Shown here piece by piece: positions 53,559 through 54,349 of a stretch of 54,349 nucleotides of DNA. Both the position numbers and the translations under genes were made by a program. The DNA lies in assembly GCF_010811875.1 (NCBI RefSeq), contig NZ_VKHP01000027.1, positions 1 to 54,349 of the forward strand, read 5' to 3'. Position 1 is the first letter of the stretch. Every line of letters begins with the position of its first letter. The notes beneath the pieces are model-generated. The model searched no databases and was not told the DNA's origin. It worked only from the letters and a program-made list of their open reading frames with translations. This DNA comes from Bradyrhizobium uaiense (GTDB lineage: Bacteria > Pseudomonadota > Alphaproteobacteria > Rhizobiales > Xanthobacteraceae).

Positions 53559-53841
53559 CGTCCGCTTTGGGGTCAGAAGGCGACATCCTCGAGGTCGGAT
53601 CGGGTTTTCTATTCGCCCCCCGAAAGCAGGCGTCCCGGATTAGCACCTACCCTGCTCGCCCCACTGCCGCGACATGCTGCGATCTAGGCGTCGGTCGACG
53701 CCGGCGCATGGTTTCTGCGATCCAATCAATCGACAACCCATCAATACCTGTGCATCATCGTCGATGAAAGCGACGTTCGCCTGTCCCTCACCCACAGCCA
53801 TCATGCCGAGGAATGTCTTGCGACAGGATCAGGAGCGACCC
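53559..53841. other. Intergenic region upstream of the TRAP gene
   Basis: I see no gene. It contains the AGGAG (53831-53835) that serves the TRAP binding protein on the plus strand. Confidence 0.45.
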
Positions 53842-54349
53842 ATGATGCGGCGCAGCTTTGTCGGTTTCATCGGCGCAGCTCTGCTGTGCTTGTTTGAGCA
53901 GCCGGCTCTCGCCCAAGTCACCTGGCAAATGGCGACGGAATATCCGCAAACCAACATTTCGGGTGTGGGGCTAACAACCTTTTCGAGGCTCATATCAGCA
54001 CACACAAATGGCTTCGTCACGGTAAGGACGTCTTTCGACAACGAGCTGAAAATCTCTTCAGCTGAGATGATCGGCGCAGCTCGCGATGGTCGGGTCACAG
54101 GCGGTGATGCATTTACAGCCTCGATGGAAAAAGCTGATCCCGTTTTTGGTTTGCCGACATTGCCATTCCTGGTGCAATCGTTCGAAGTTGCGCGCGCGTT
54201 CAATGCACGGGCACGGCCACTTTATGAGAAAGCCCTCGAGGCGCAGAATTTGAAGCTTTTGTACATGACGATCTGGCCGGCGACGGGCCTCTGGTCGGAT
54301 CGAGCGCTAAACAGCGCGAATGACCTTAACGCATTGGTGGTCAGGACCT
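53842..54349 (+). CDS. TRAP transporter solute-binding protein DctP (3' end outside window)
   Basis: From ATG 53842 (AGGAG six bases upstream) the frame is open to the right edge, giving the first 169 residues. A signal peptide (RRSFVGFIGAALLCLFEQPA, cut near ALAQ) precedes VTWQMATEYPQTNISGVG. The segments EMIGAARDGRVTGGDAFTAS, FGLPTLPFLVQSFEVARAFN, then LYEKALEAQNLKLLYMTIWP are characteristic of DctP-family periplasmic proteins that feed TRAP secondary transporters for organic acids. The membrane subunits should lie beyond the window. The codon bias is weaker than in core genes nearby. Confidence 0.85.
   Translation, partial: MMRRSFVGFIGAALLCLFEQPALAQVTWQMATEYPQTNISGVGLTTFSRLISAHTNGFVTVRTSFDNELKISSAEMIGAARDGRVTGGDAFTASMEKADPVFGLPTLPFLVQSFEVARAFNARARPLYEKALEAQNLKLLYMTIWPATGLWSDRALNSANDLNALVVRT

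Noticed and set aside
53735..53840. Plus-strand segment reading CIIVDESDVRLSL, like the start of a response regulator
   Set aside because: The similarity is limited to a few residues, the expected phosphorylation-site region does not follow, and the TRAP gene starts at once.

Overview
The window reads as chromosome of a high-GC alphaproteobacterium of the Bradyrhizobium/Rhodopseudomonas group. The signs are strong GC bias at third codon positions, RpoH, a TamA/TamB pair, a FixK/FNR-type box, and palindromic intergenic repeats of the kind common in that group. This placement comes from gene content and style, not from a database search. Both ends cut genes: an HSDL2-like short-chain dehydrogenase on the left and a TRAP solute-binding protein on the right.

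Left part (1-19.7 kb). A dehydrogenase fragment, a DUF2000 gene and a decayed enoyl-CoA hydratase precede tamB and tamA (minus strand, TGATG overlap), which build the outer membrane. Next is a catabolic locus. A GntR/FadR regulator and an HDAC-like amidohydrolase face away from a plus-strand operon: class II aldolase, a Dpp-type peptide ABC transporter (binding protein, two permeases, double ATPase), a 2-hydroxyacid dehydrogenase, an APH-fold kinase and a class III aminotransferase-fold enzyme. The last pair resembles kinase/phospho-lyase pairs that degrade hydroxylated amines. Two identical 16-bp operator-like sites lie in the divergent promoter region.

Island (about 19.7-31.7 kb). Three copies of an exactly 58-bp element (20693, 25241, 31649; same orientation) punctuate this stretch. 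Copies 1 and 2 bracket a two-gene TOTE-type conflict cassette: a primase-helicase and an unrecognised partner. Copies 2 and 3 bracket an L,D-transpeptidase, an amino-acid binding protein with a perfect FixK/FNR box upstream, and a graveyard of broken genes: phage capsid, IS3 OrfA, AraC tail, Gly-rich secreted protein, zinc-ribbon tail and duplicated micro-membrane-protein remnants. A tRNA(CAU)-like half molecule lies just left of copy 1.

Surface and regulation (31.7-43.6 kb). A Ser/Gly-rich repeat autotransporter is followed 30 bp downstream by one 1267-residue protein joining TPRs, a GT-B glycosyltransferase and a sulfotransferase. Divergent to them is a SARP/BTAD-cyclase-AAA-TPR regulator whose cyclase domain has lost a metal-binding Asp. 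A tRNA-Glu(CTC) follows.

Right part (44-54.3 kb). A two-subunit Mo hydroxylase with a Tat-like signal, a small secreted protein whose start codon lies in a perfect hairpin, and a Rieske protein plus PQQ alcohol dehydrogenase with a lanthanide-type Asp suggest periplasmic oxidation of alcohols to acids. Housekeeping genes follow (DUF6476, RluD family, rpoH with terminator), then a hypothetical gene and the partial TRAP gene. No CRISPR array, rRNA gene or intact transposase was seen.
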